A stretch of 64,000 bases of DNA from Acidiluteibacter ferrifornacis (GTDB lineage: Bacteria > Bacteroidota > Bacteroidia > Flavobacteriales_E > Vicingaceae): positions 113,098-177,097 of the forward strand of contig NZ_WWNE01000018.1 of the NCBI RefSeq assembly GCF_009909615.1. The letters run 5' to 3'. The notes under the pieces are model-generated. The model saw only the letters and a list, made by a program, of their open reading frames with translations. It had not been told where the DNA came from and did not search any database. Both the position numbers and the translations under genes were made by a program. Below are positions 53,643-61,378 of this stretch, piece by piece (position 1 is the stretch's first letter; each line of letters begins with the position of its first letter).

Positions 53643-54785
53643 TTAAAGAATGTCTTTAACAGCATTCAAATTATATCTACCGCTGATTTCCGTTTTTAGA
53701 TTGTTTAACCCATTAGTTGTAACATTCCATAGGTTTTTCCCAATATTGTTTTCAATCAATTGTTCCACCTCTTGTAATGTTATTTTTCTATAATTAGGAT
53801 GACCGAATTTTAATGCTTTAGCAAATCCAACTAATTCCGAAAGAACATGCATTCGATCTCCATCTGTAGTAGCATTTAGAGCTGAGTTTACATAATGAAC
53901 CGCTGCCGCAGCTGCCAAACGCTCTAAAGATTCGTTTAACACTTGAATCTGCGCATTTCTTTCAGTGTATTGTTTCATCACAATGGCTTGACGAGCAGTT
54001 TTATAAGCATTCATGATTGCATCGATTGAACCGGTATTAGCATTCAACTCTTCACTATATGCAGCCCAAAATTTAGGAGATTCACTGCCATCGTATGCTG
54101 AACTAAAATTCACAGGAGCTCCATAATAGCCAAACGCCTCATCCATATGGTGCTCCATTTTAGTATAATTACTTCCCTCTTCTAAATTTGTGTTGTCTAC
54201 ACTGTTTCCAATTTTCTCATCAGTTGTGTATACATTAGAAATCTGATACATAATTAATGAACCCATCATTCCTTTTTCAAATACTTGGGTAAATTCAAAC
54301 CCACTGTCGCTAACAAGGATGGTGTTTCCATTACTTCTTTGTAATAATCCTGCAGTACCATTTGATGCCGTAATGTTGTTAGCACCATTTGTACTCGCTA
54401 ATTCCACTTCAGCAAAAAGAGATTTATAAAATGAAACATCTGGTGCAAAGGTTTTATCGGCTAACTGTTTGGTAGAAGTAAAGCTAAAATTACCATTACC
54501 ATTATTATTGGTGTTTTCAAACATATCTAGTAAAGTAGACTCAGCTACCAAACTTCCATTATCTCCAGTTTTTAACACCGCTTTCATTTCTACCAACTGA
54601 TTCAATCGGTCGGTCTGTCCTGAATAAGACACTGAAGAAGCACCATTTCTACTAAACTCATAAGTAGCAGGTGTAGGTACAGAAATATCAGGAGTTACTT
54701 GATCATCATCGCTGTCACAAGCGGTAAGTGTTGCTGCTATTAAAGCAGGGAAAATCAATTGTTTGAAATTAAATCTAGGGTTCAT
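53643..54785 (-). CDS. DUF4856 lipoprotein
   Basis: This 380-residue lipoprotein (IAATLTACDSDDD; Cys near residue 22) matches DUF4856: the opening YEFSRNGASSVSYSGQTDRL, the central KMEHHMDEAFGYYGAPVNF with its His-His pair, and YVNSALNATTDGDRMHVLSE. The family always keeps company with imelysin-like proteins in iron-related loci of Bacteroidota. It is the first gene of the operon; a Fur-like palindrome lies 15 bp before its ATG. Its binding activity is not established. Confidence 0.88.
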   Translation of the reverse strand: MNPRFNFKQLIFPALIAATLTACDSDDDQVTPDISVPTPATYEFSRNGASSVSYSGQTDRLNQLVEMKAVLKTGDNGSLVAESTLLDMFENTNNNGNGNFSFTSTKQLADKTFAPDVSFYKSLFAEVELASTNGANNITASNGTAGLLQRSNGNTILVSDSGFEFTQVFEKGMMGSLIMYQISNVYTTDEKIGNSVDNTNLEEGSNYTKMEHHMDEAFGYYGAPVNFSSAYDGSESPKFWAAYSEELNANTGSIDAIMNAYKTARQAIVMKQYTERNAQIQVLNESLERLAAAAAVHYVNSALNATTDGDRMHVLSELVGFAKALKFGHPNYRKITLQEVEQLIENNIGKNLWNVTTNGLNNLKTEISGRYNLNAVKDIL

Positions 54786-54799
54786 AGTTGAGCTTATTT

Positions 54800-54822
54800 T
54801 TATTTAAACTGATTCTAAATAA
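54800..54822. promoter_or_regulatory. Fur-box-like palindrome before the DUF4856-imelysin operon
   Basis: The arms TTATTTA (54800-54806) and TAAATAA (54816-54822) are perfectly complementary with a 9-base spacer, and the right side reads ATTCTAAATAA as in Fur boxes of Bacteroidota. It lies 15-37 bp upstream of the ATG at 54785, where a repressor would block transcription. Confidence 0.55.
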
Positions 54823-55097
54823 GGTTTTCGGTTGCAAAACTAGGACTGATGAAAAGGAATTACAATACCACATGGAGGGTATTTTTTATTGTTGAACAAA
54901 TCTTAACTTGAAATTAACTTTCTTTCTGTTGAGAAGTACGCCAATTGAAAGCAGTAAGGTGCTTGTTTTGGTATATAAATATCAATATATGAGTGGATTA
55001 AAAAATATTTAAATATTTGGCAAAAAGATATTGTATAAAACTAAAGAAAGTAGTTTCTTTGCATTCCTTTTTGAAAGACGTCAAAGTCTTAAAAAAT
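54823..55097. other. Intergenic region with the tRNA promoter
   Basis: There is no gene between the Fur-like box and the tRNA. A possible tRNA promoter is TTG at 55032-55034 and TAGTTTCTTTG at 55052-55062, a poor match to TTG-N17/20-TAnnTTTG, about 35-45 bp before the tRNA. Nothing else is apparent. Confidence 0.35.
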
Positions 55098-55171
55098 GGT
55101 CGAGTAGCTCAGCTGGATAGAGCATCTGCCTTCTAAGCAGACGGTCACAGGTTCGAATCCTGTCTCGATCA
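55098..55171 (+). tRNA. tRNA-Arg (TCT)
   Basis: A complete 74-base cloverleaf is present. The acceptor stem GGTCGAG/CTCGATC has one G-T pair, the D-arm contains GCTC...GAGC, the anticodon stem TCTGC/GCAGA encloses loop CTTCTAA with anticodon TCT (55132-55134), and the T-arm ACAGG-TTCGAAT-CCTGT is canonical. The discriminator is A and CCA is not encoded, as usual in Bacteroidota. It stands alone with its own terminator and marks the border where the cassette-like array begins. Confidence 0.97.
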
Positions 55172-55183
55172 CTAGAGCAGAAA

Positions 55184-55216
55184 ATCCCACATTGCTTTGC
55201 AATGTGGGATTTTTTT
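55184..55216 (+). terminator. Terminator of tRNA-Arg
   Basis: The perfect 12-bp stem ATCCCACATTGC/GCAATGTGGGAT (55184-55195, 55199-55210) with loop TTT is followed by seven T. It starts 13 bp after the tRNA. Confidence 0.95.
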
Positions 55217-55389
55217 GTTGGTCATATTTATAACTAGCTGATTGAATAGTAGATTTGATTAAGTTTCATCAATTTAATAATTAATCAGTTCAATTTGAAT
55301 GTCCTTTTCAGTACAAGTTCTAACGATACCTGCTATATTGATCGAGTTTGGACTTTTCACTCTTAATACTTTATCACAAGCCAATTGTC

Positions 55390-55406
55390 GGTTATACAAT
55401 GTTAGC
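55390..55406 (-). repeat. Half of an attC-like site (GCTAAC end) after the VOC cassette
   Basis: The plus strand GGTTATACAATGTTAGC reproduces the right arm of the site at 59182-59200 (TTATACAATGTTAGC). It lies 48 bp past the VOC stop. The matching left arm (expected to read GCTAACG...TATAACC at lower coordinates) is not clear; AACGATACC at 55322 may be its decayed core. This is the outermost trace of the array. Confidence 0.5.
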
Positions 55407-55453
55407 GGTTAGGTATTTTTTGGTTCGTTCAATTTCAGCTTTTTGCCTGCTAT

Positions 55454-55918
55454 TTAGTCTATTGCTTCCCAAAGTTGAACCTTGTTTCCTTCTCCGTCAA
55501 GGATATGAACAAACTTGCCATAGTCGTACGTTTCAATTTTGTCCACAATGGTTACGCCTTCTTTTTTCAATTCTTCAACGAGTGTTTCTAGGTTTTCAAC
55601 TCGGTAACAAATCATAAATCCCTTGTCAAAATATTTTGAGTCTTGGGCAAATGGTGTCCATTGTGTTTGAGCTTTAGTTGTACTGTCAGGACTTTCATAC
55701 CATTCAAAAGTCGCACCATATGGATTAGTATCAAGTCCAAGGTGTTTTTGATACCATTCTGTTGTCGACTTTGGGTCTTTGCATTTAAAAAATACGCCGC
55801 CAATTCCTGTTACCTTTTTCATATTATTATCGTTGTTATTTGTTGATATTGACTTAAAAGCGAATCCTAGACAAAAGGTCGTCGCAAGTGTCAAAACTAT
55901 TAAAATTGGTTTCTTCAT
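55454..55918 (-). CDS. Exported VOC-family (glyoxalase-like) protein
   Basis: This protein has an N-terminal signal or anchor (KPILIVLTLATTFCLGFAF) followed by one VOC domain: ITGIGG-type opening VTGIGGVFFKCKDPKSTTEWY, DTNPYGATFEWYE, FMICYRVENLETLVEELKKEG and FVHILDGEGNKVQLWE with the C-terminal metal-ligand Glu. VOC proteins are usually cytoplasmic, so the N-terminal segment is unusual. I start at 55918 (MKKPIL); an ATG three codons upstream is possible. It is the first cargo gene of the array after the tRNA. Substrate unknown. Confidence 0.8.
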   Translation of the reverse strand: MKKPILIVLTLATTFCLGFAFKSISTNNNDNNMKKVTGIGGVFFKCKDPKSTTEWYQKHLGLDTNPYGATFEWYESPDSTTKAQTQWTPFAQDSKYFDKGFMICYRVENLETLVEELKKEGVTIVDKIETYDYGKFVHILDGEGNKVQLWEAID

Positions 55919-55927
55919 TATTGTCAT

Positions 55928-56231
55928 TTAAATATTGTCAATCGATAAATGGTTGTTCTTTCACTGTTCGTTAAGATACATGCGTTACAAAGTTAAAGAT
56001 ACATGAGTTACACTATTTTTTGATAAACTTTAATTGTTTTTTCATGTTCTTTTCTTGATTTTTCATGAACGAATCCTAAAAATACTTTCTATAAAAGACT
56101 CTTTAAATTCCATTACCAATCTCCAGAGCACCGATACATTTTCTTTTCTCCAAAATTCGTCCCGATAGCTATCGGGAGCGAATTTTACGGAGTATCAGAG
56201 AGTAAATTAACTTTCTTAACCTGCTGACTCA
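55928..56231. other. Intergenic region with a decayed attC-like site
   Basis: No gene is present. The block 56190-56230 (CTTAACCTGCTGAC and its preceding GGAGTAT...AGAGTA) aligns with the right half of the site at 61379-61570 (ATAACCTGCTGAC). A hairpin TCCCGATAGCTATCGGGA at 56161-56178 sits where that site has its second inner hairpin. The right end GTTAGCTGC is at 56250-56258, inside the next gene. No left arm was found near 55930-56040. Confidence 0.5.
56161..56178. repeat. Palindrome TCCCGATAGCTATCGGGA
   Basis: An 18-base perfect palindrome lies in AAATTCG...CGAATTT, extending the symmetry further. This sequence type is very common between genes in Bacteroidota. Here it occupies the position of an inner hairpin of an attC-like site. 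Confidence 0.8.
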
Positions 56232-56858
56232 CTATGCACTATATTTAATGTTAGCTGCTTTTTTTCTTCCAATCCACACACTTCCAACTCTTTTACTGTA
56301 TCTAGTTTCAGGTTTACCATCAATAGTAATTTCATCTTTTTGATATCCTTCCTCAATTAGCTCTTTTATATCATCTGGCTCTAAATTCTCTATGTTTTCG
56401 AAAGCAAAGTCCTCATCCATATATTCCTCAAAAACGAATTTATCTAAATCATAAACTTTTGAATTCCATTTTGATTTTGGGAATATAGTTTGTTCATTGG
56501 CTTTTCTGAAATAATTGTTCCTTTTTATTCCTTCCTTGTCAACTTTCGCACAAACTATTTGACTTCTAATAAAATTAGGGTCATTTATCCAAATTTGAAG
56601 ATCAAATAGTTTGTTTTGCTTTTCATATTCAATTTCCCATCTGTCATATATGTCTATTAACCTTGCTAGAATTGCTTTTGAGTACCAATGTGGAGGATTC
56701 CTTTCACAAACCCTATTCCAAGGGTCGATTCTAATTTTTACGTAATCTTCATAATATTTTTCAAAAGCTTCAAAGTCAGGATAGGTATTGTTTTTATACC
56801 AATTTTCAATATGATATAATCTTCTTTTCCATCCTCTTATTTTTGATTTATAATGCAT
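56232..56858 (-). CDS. Unknown cassette protein, 208 residues
   Basis: I do not recognise this soluble, charged protein: aromatic-rich N-terminal half (RLYHIENWYKNNTYPDFEAF), acidic C-terminal third (FEENIENLEPDDIKELIEE-like region) and a basic tail (RYSKRVGSVWIGRKKAANIK). Its last codons and stop are formed by the inverse core of the neighbouring attC-like site (GCTAACATT), so the C-terminus is partly written by the recombination site. It begins 2 bp after the stop of the 121-residue protein, forming a two-gene cassette. Confidence 0.65.
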   Translation of the reverse strand: MHYKSKIRGWKRRLYHIENWYKNNTYPDFEAFEKYYEDYVKIRIDPWNRVCERNPPHWYSKAILARLIDIYDRWEIEYEKQNKLFDLQIWINDPNFIRSQIVCAKVDKEGIKRNNYFRKANEQTIFPKSKWNSKVYDLDKFVFEEYMDEDFAFENIENLEPDDIKELIEEGYQKDEITIDGKPETRYSKRVGSVWIGRKKAANIKYSA

Positions 56859-56860
56859 TC

Positions 56861-57226
56861 TTAATAGTTCAATTTGATCTTATATCCTAGAGTTGAAGAG
56901 TTTCGTTTTAAGTCTTCCAAAGTTTCCTTTCGTTTTTTTTGTCTTCTCATCTCTAGAAAATATGCCCAACTGCCAAAAGTCAGTATAGATATTATCATAA
57001 TTACGGAACTCCTTTTTACTTTCTTTGAACTATAATCAAATTTAAATGTCTGAATTTCATTTTTTAATTCATACGGAATACTAGACTGTTTAACCTTATC
57101 TTGAAACCTTTGAAATTCAATTATTAGTTGATTCAGTTCATCATCTGAAACACTCCCATCCTTTAAATGCCTCTCGCATTCAGCAGCAACAAAGTCTAGA
57201 TATTTTATAGTAGTTTGAATGTCCAT
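56861..57226 (-). CDS. Unknown membrane-anchored cassette protein, 121 residues
   Basis: This protein has two soluble helical regions and one hydrophobic helix (SVIMIISILTFGSWAYFL, about 78-95) followed by a very basic stretch (EMRRQKKRKE), so the C-terminus should be cytoplasmic. No family recognised. It starts 11 bp inside the left end of the attC-like site at 57238 and is coupled to the 208-residue gene downstream. Confidence 0.6.
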   Translation of the reverse strand: MDIQTTIKYLDFVAAECERHLKDGSVSDDELNQLIIEFQRFQDKVKQSSIPYELKNEIQTFKFDYSSKKVKRSSVIMIISILTFGSWAYFLEMRRQKKRKETLEDLKRNSSTLGYKIKLNY

Positions 57227-57237
57227 TTGAAATTGCA

Positions 57238-57367
57238 GCTAAAGGTTTGGCTAAGCTTTCGGGCGGATTTTACAAACGCTAACCTGTCGGCCGTGACCAA
57301 AGATAGCAGATAAGCAAAAACCTTGAGGCAAGCCGTCAACCCGCCTGAAGCTTAGCCTTTGTTAGCT
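57238..57367 (-). repeat. attC-like site between cassettes (57238-57367)
   Basis: The left arm GCTAAAGGTTTGGCTAAGCTT (57238 on) pairs with the right arm AAGCTTAGCC at 57348-57357. The arms extend to GGGCGG/CCGCCT with one unpaired base; the centre is about 75 bases. On the minus strand it runs from AAC (57362-57364 region) to the outer GTT-like end, here mutated to TTTAGC. It separates the 120-residue cassette from the two-gene cassette. Confidence 0.7.
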
Positions 57368-57379
57368 ACTGTTTTTTTT

Positions 57380-57742
57380 TTATTCATTCAATTTCACTTG
57401 GATTTCTTTAACCCCTTCTTCAGGAGGTCCAAATCTTAATTTTGCAATCGCTCCTTTCATGAAGTCGGAATTCTCCAAAGTCGATTGTACAGTTTTAAAG
57501 AGCGTTTCAGCGTTTGGTCCGTACATATATAAAAAACCGTCACTGTAGTCTGTAGCTATTTCATGTCCGTCATACTCTCCAACACCTTCTTTTTCAATTC
57601 TCTCTTCTAATTGCTTTTCAAGTCGATGTAATGGTTCAAGTCCGTCAATTCCATAACGAAAACGTATAATTACTGCTTGTTCAGGTTCTTGTTGAGATGA
57701 GTCAATTTTGGTCTTTCCGAAGAGTTTATCAAATAGTCCCAA
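57380..57742 (-). CDS. Unknown cassette protein, 120 residues
   Basis: The start codon is TTG at 57742, giving MGLFDKLFGKTKIDSSQQ; no ATG is suitably placed. The rest is a compact alpha/beta domain (IIRFRYGIDGLEPLHRLEKQ, EIATDYSDGFLYMYG, MKGAIAKLRFGPPEEGVKE). I do not recognise a family; small single-domain proteins of this sort are usual integron-type cargo. It is alone in its cassette, its stop 13 bp from one site and its start 22 bp from the next. Confidence 0.65.
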   Translation of the reverse strand: MGLFDKLFGKTKIDSSQQEPEQAVIIRFRYGIDGLEPLHRLEKQLEERIEKEGVGEYDGHEIATDYSDGFLYMYGPNAETLFKTVQSTLENSDFMKGAIAKLRFGPPEEGVKEIQVKLNE

Positions 57743-57763
57743 TTTGTCTGGTTTTAAATAGTG

Positions 57764-57829
57764 GCTAACGGTTTGGCTATGAGCATTGGCGTCCCGAAGG
57801 GCGTTATTGCTTATAGGCTTTGTTGTGCT
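57764..57829 (-). repeat. attC-like site between cassettes (57764-57829)
   Basis: The left arm GCTAACGGTTTGGCTATGAGC and right arm GCTTATAGGCTTTGTTGTGC pair imperfectly around a short centre (TCCCGAAGGG). It ends at the stop codon of the S41 peptidase gene. At 66 bases it is close to the minimum size of canonical integron attC sites. Confidence 0.75.
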
Positions 57830-59133
57830 TAGTTTTTCTTTTTAAGTGGCATTTCCGCAACCTTGACTCCTAGATTCACTTGCAGTTTAGCTTGACCATC
57901 ATTGAGGAACTGAATTCTATAATTTCCTTCTCCAAAATCATTTTTCTCACTTGCAATGAAATAGCCCTCGTCAATTGCGATTAGCTTAGATTTCATTTCC
58001 TTCTCGTCATTTACTAGATACAAATTGCTATCAATAACTTTCACAGAAAACCCTGCACTGTATTCACCCTCAAAAGATTCTAGTATTTGATTACTCAGTT
58101 GGTGATTAGCAAGATAGGCATTGATAGTCTGGCTATTCCATTTGTATTGTTGGAGAAGATTTGAATCAGAACATTCGGAAATGAAGTCATCAATGATTCG
58201 CTTTTTTGCGGCTAGGAGAGCTAGATCTTCACGCGTTTCTTGATTAGGTATTATCCCTATACCTTCAATTGGAGAGCTTTTACCACTGATAGGTATGAAT
58301 ACTAAAAATCCATTTTTCAAAGCAATACTAGAACCTGAGTGACCTCCTCCTTTGGTCTTAGTTCCGATAATTTGACCTCGACCTGACTGTTGTATGTCAT
58401 AACAGAAACCTTCTGCTGCGGAGAATGTGCCATTTCCGGTTAAAATATATAATGGAACTCTTTCTAGCTGGCTACAGATTGAACAGGATCCTTTAATCGC
58501 TCTATACTCTGTTGTATTTATAAACTCAGTCTCACGGTTAAAATACTCCTCTTTAGATAAGAAGAATGCCTCTAAATATTCTTTCGTTCTTCCATCTCCT
58601 CCTCCATTAATTCTAAGGTCGATAATCACGGCATCAGAATTCGCAAGTGTCATCATTGCACCAAGCAGAACTTCTTGCACATCTTCATACCGTTGAAATT
58701 TGTTCAGACGAAGCAGACCAATATTATTAGTAAGGTTCTCAACTTTCTGAACGCCAAAATTTACTCTACGATATTGTTCTCGTTCGAGTGAATCTATGAT
58801 TGTTTGATTTTTTTCTTGAAATGTCTCAAATTTTTGTTGGTCGAAATAGAATTTTAAATGATGATCTTTAGTTGCATCAAACATTATTGCGTTTACGTCA
58901 TCAGTGAATACCTTAGTTTCAATCATTTCATTGCTGATCAACTGGTTTCTGTAATTATTTAATCTTGTAGCTATAATTTCAGCCTTTTTTGGATATAGAT
59001 AATCAGACAATATTTTGGTTGAAAGCTCATCGACAATTTCTACTGCATCACTGCCCATAATACTAGGGGTTGACTGCCCATAACCAAAAAGAAAAAAGCT
59101 GAATGCAAGTATGGATGTGAAAAGATGTTTCAT
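57829..59133 (-). CDS. S41-family (tail-specific) peptidase, exported
   Basis: This 434-residue periplasmic or secreted serine protease has a signal peptide (about 1-20, LAFSFFLFGYGQ) and the S41 core: DAVIIDLRINGGGDGRTKE, the catalytic serine in GNGTFSAAEGFCYDI and the lysine-bearing GTKTKGGGHSGSS. The C-terminal domain (about 330-434) is a small beta unit. No PDZ domain is obvious, as in the interphotoreceptor-type S41 proteins. It makes up a one-gene cassette bounded by two attC-like sites. Confidence 0.85.
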   Translation of the reverse strand: MKHLFTSILAFSFFLFGYGQSTPSIMGSDAVEIVDELSTKILSDYLYPKKAEIIATRLNNYRNQLISNEMIETKVFTDDVNAIMFDATKDHHLKFYFDQQKFETFQEKNQTIIDSLEREQYRRVNFGVQKVENLTNNIGLLRLNKFQRYEDVQEVLLGAMMTLANSDAVIIDLRINGGGDGRTKEYLEAFFLSKEEYFNRETEFINTTEYRAIKGSCSICSQLERVPLYILTGNGTFSAAEGFCYDIQQSGRGQIIGTKTKGGGHSGSSIALKNGFLVFIPISGKSSPIEGIGIIPNQETREDLALLAAKKRIIDDFISECSDSNLLQQYKWNSQTINAYLANHQLSNQILESFEGEYSAGFSVKVIDSNLYLVNDEKEMKSKLIAIDEGYFIASEKNDFGEGNYRIQFLNDGQAKLQVNLGVKVAEMPLKKKN

Positions 59134-59147
59134 TTATTTTTAATTAA

Positions 59148-59200
59148 GCACAACGGTTTGGTATAAGCGGTCGTTTTAATGCCGCTTATACAATGTTAGC
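59148..59200 (-). repeat. attC-like site between cassettes (59148-59200)
   Basis: The left arm GCACAACGGTTTGGTATAAGCGG and right arm CCGCTTATACAATGTTAGC share a perfect 9-bp inner stem TATAAGCGG. The spacers on the two sides are unequal (4 and 7 bases), around an 11-base loop. On the minus strand: GCTAAC, spacer, stem, loop, stem, spacer, GTTGTGC. It is the shortest site, at 53 bases. Confidence 0.8.
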
Positions 59201-59209
59201 AATAGATTT

Positions 59210-60358
59210 TTAATTATCAGTTTTAATGATTTCTCCATATAGAATGTTCCAATTTTTATCACCAATATTTGAGAATACAATTGGCAAACATCTTGATTTC
59301 AATATGTCTGGGCTGTCTGAAAGTTGAAAATGCAAGTGAGGTTCAGAACTCATACCACTTTGCCCCAATTCTCCTATTTTTAGTCCTTTTTTAATTGTAT
59401 CCCCAACTTGTACGGTTATACTATTTGTCTTGAGATGCATATAATATGAATACTCACCATTTGCGTGTTCTATAATAACATGATTTCCTAGAACGTACTC
59501 AAACCCTTTTTGCATCAATTCATTTTGCAACGCTTTTACTTTCATCCAATGTTCATCACTATCTTCTGATTGTAGCAAAATGTCTGATTCTTCAATTGCA
59601 TTGATAACAGAAACAACTTTACCATCTCCAACAGAAACTACATCTTCTCCATAAGCATAGTATTGCTTGAATTTACTACCATCTTTTTTATGAGAATTAC
59701 CATTTTTATCCATTTTAATGAAGTCATATGAAAACTCTTGAATGCCTACCCATCTGTGATGACTGTTCAAACTAGGAGCTCCAAAAGCTGACCAAGTTCC
59801 TTTGAGTGGAAAGCTATATTGATTGTTTGATTTGTACTGAATAACTTTTATTTCATTGGTAGAAACAACTTCTTTTCCTTGATTATCATAACCAAAAACA
59901 GAAACAACAATTTTATCAGGTAGATTTTCGAATAACAATGGAAAAGTTGTGATGACTATTGCGTTGTTTTCATTCACCCAACGGGAAGCGCAAAAATATA
60001 TGTTTTCTAAGTAAGTTTTCGTTTGTAGTTTTGCTTCAAGAAACTCTAGCTTACCTGCCTCTTGAATCGAATGTAAACGATTTGCATAACTATCTATTTT
60101 GCCCTGATGAATTGTTGTTGTTTGAATCTCAACCGAATCTTTAAATGCAGAAATTGTTAGTCGATTAATCTCAAGACTATTTTGTCCAGTATTAACAACC
60201 GCTATGTTTTGCAATACAATTGTGTGAACTTCAATTGGGTTCGCGTTGATTTGATATGAATAAACCGAACTATCTGGCTGAAAACGAATCTCAAGTGGAT
60301 ATTGGGCAAATAAGTTGAAGATATTGAGGAAGAAAAATAAGGAGGTCAGGTGTTTCAT
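59210..60358 (-). CDS. M23-family metallopeptidase, exported
   Basis: The 382 residues begin with a signal peptide (about 1-18, LFFFLNIFNLFA), followed by a beta-rich N-terminal region and an M23 (LytM-type) domain. Zinc-ligand candidates are the His in NSHHRWVGIQEFSYDF with its Asp, and the HLH of SEPHLHFQLSD; YSYYMHL carries the catalytic-type His. GDTIKKGLKIGELGQSGMS is typical. It would cut peptidoglycan cross-bridges or other Gly-rich peptides. It makes up a one-gene cassette whose ends carry matching TATTGCTAAC/GTTAGCAATA. Confidence 0.85.
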   Translation of the reverse strand: MKHLTSLFFFLNIFNLFAQYPLEIRFQPDSSVYSYQINANPIEVHTIVLQNIAVVNTGQNSLEINRLTISAFKDSVEIQTTTIHQGKIDSYANRLHSIQEAGKLEFLEAKLQTKTYLENIYFCASRWVNENNAIVITTFPLLFENLPDKIVVSVFGYDNQGKEVVSTNEIKVIQYKSNNQYSFPLKGTWSAFGAPSLNSHHRWVGIQEFSYDFIKMDKNGNSHKKDGSKFKQYYAYGEDVVSVGDGKVVSVINAIEESDILLQSEDSDEHWMKVKALQNELMQKGFEYVLGNHVIIEHANGEYSYYMHLKTNSITVQVGDTIKKGLKIGELGQSGMSSEPHLHFQLSDSPDILKSRCLPIVFSNIGDKNWNILYGEIIKTDN

Positions 60359-60383
60359 TTATTGTTGTCGACTTTTTATTATT

Positions 60384-60576
60384 GCTAACGGTTACTGTAT
60401 GGTGCGTTGTGGATTTGATAAAGATACTATTTCAGTTTAGCACTTAGCAAAAACCGCTTGGCGGTTTTGTAAATTGCTTTTCAAAACAAAATCCGCTAGC
60501 GGATTTTGCGAGATTGAAAATAACTACTTAGCTTACCGAACTGCCTTACCCATAATGCAATATACAGCGTGTTGTA
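60384..60576 (-). repeat. attC-like site with two inner hairpins (60384-60576)
   Basis: The outer arms GCTAACGGTTACTGTATGGTGC (60384 on) and CCATAATGCAATATACAGCG (60550 on) match at 14 of 18 core positions, most mismatches being G-T compatible. Inside are two hairpins: AAAACCGC/GCGGTTTT (60450-60468) and CAAAATCCGC/GCGGATTTTG (60487-60508). The layout equals that of 61379-61570 with compensating changes in both inner stems. Confidence 0.8.
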
Positions 60577-60724
60577 AAGAGTTATTTTTCTTATAGTCAA
60601 CTACTCACAAGAAAATACTCGAGTCAAATAAATAGTCCATTTACACCGAAACTAAGCATCAATTTGAAAAGCAAATGCTTGCGATTTTATTTGATTAAAA
60701 TCTACTTTAACAAGGTTTGCTTTT
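60577..60724. other. Spacer between site 60384-60576 and higA
   Basis: This is 148 AT-rich bases with no reading frame or repeat of note. It is longer than the 10-30 bp spacing typical of the other cassettes and may carry a terminator-free leader or remnant. Confidence 0.4.
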
Positions 60725-61027
60725 CTAAGCAACTATTCTGTCACTGTATAGTTTGATTTTTTTGAGTTCATCTACTTTATTTTCTCTTTCTTCCTCAATG
60801 TCAAAATCATCTTGAAGTCCAAGCCAAAATTTAGCAGTATTACCAAAGTATTTACTTAATCTCAACGCAGTATCAGCGGTAATTCTTCGATTTCCTTTTA
60901 CGATTTCAGAAATTCTTGTTTGAGGAATTTGACAATCTTTAGAAAGTTTATAAGCAGATATTTTTAAAGGCTCTAAAAATTCAAACTGTAAGACTTCTCC
61001 TGGATGTATGTTATTTAGCTTTTCCAT
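60725..61027 (-). CDS. higA: HigA-type antitoxin (XRE, addiction-module family)
   Basis: This 100-residue DNA-binding antitoxin has the HigA opening NNIHPGEVLQFEFLEPLKIS. Its helix-turn-helix follows (YKLSKDCQIPQTRISEIVKG, then RRITADTALRLSKYFGNTAKFW). It neutralises the HigB toxin encoded 10 bp upstream and represses the pair. The order toxin then antitoxin is typical of higBA. HigBA modules are among the most frequent cargo of chromosomal integron arrays, where they stabilise the array; both genes sit here between two attC-like sites. Confidence 0.93.
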   Translation of the reverse strand: MEKLNNIHPGEVLQFEFLEPLKISAYKLSKDCQIPQTRISEIVKGNRRITADTALRLSKYFGNTAKFWLGLQDDFDIEEERENKVDELKKIKLYSDRIVA

Positions 61028-61037
61028 AATTACTTTA

Positions 61038-61319
61038 TTAATGATAATCTATTATCTCAACGTCACTTGCGTTGCCGTTATTCCATTTAAAAATTATTCT
61101 CCACTGATCGTTAATCCTTATGGCATAATATTCTTTTAGATTTCCTTTTTTCTTCTCAAGTCTGTTAGAAGGAGGGACTCTTAAGTCTTTAATATCTTGA
61201 GAATTATTTAACATTCTCAATTTTCTCCTACCGATATTTTGTATTTCGAGTGGGAGTTTCTTAACTCTTTCTCCGTTCCAAATCTTTTCAGTCTCTTTTG
61301 AGCCAAAGGATAATACCAT
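61038..61319 (-). CDS. higB: HigB-type toxin (RelE-superfamily mRNA interferase)
   Basis: The 93 residues match the HigB/plasmid-killer family: WNGERVKKLPLEIQNIGRRK near the start, LRVPPSNRLEKKKG in the middle and YAIRINDQWRIIFKWNNG with the conserved Arg and Trp near the end. It cuts mRNA on the ribosome unless bound by HigA. It begins 60 bp from the left end of the attC-like site at 61379, leaving space for its promoter. Confidence 0.92.
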   Translation of the reverse strand: MVLSFGSKETEKIWNGERVKKLPLEIQNIGRRKLRMLNNSQDIKDLRVPPSNRLEKKKGNLKEYYAIRINDQWRIIFKWNNGNASDVEIIDYH

Positions 61320-61378
61320 ATCTTTTACGTTACTAACGTCAAAGGTAAGTAAAATTTTTGAATTTTCGGGAATTCTTT
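61320..61378. promoter_or_regulatory. Leader and probable promoter of higBA
   Basis: These 59 bases between the higB start and the attC-like site end in TCTTTACAAC, which is exactly complementary to GTTGTAAAGA at the other end of the cassette. No clear promoter motif was found, but toxin-antitoxin cassettes usually carry their own promoter. Confidence 0.3.

Noticed and set aside
55098..55210. tRNA-Arg as an integration attachment site for the array
   Set aside because: The tRNA is complete and no repeat of its 3' end was found on the far side within the window; the array's own sites explain the cassettes better.
55348..55617. Plus-strand frame of 89 codons near the tRNA
   Set aside because: It is antisense to the VOC gene and crosses the attC-like half-site; the sequence is an artefact of the opposite strand.
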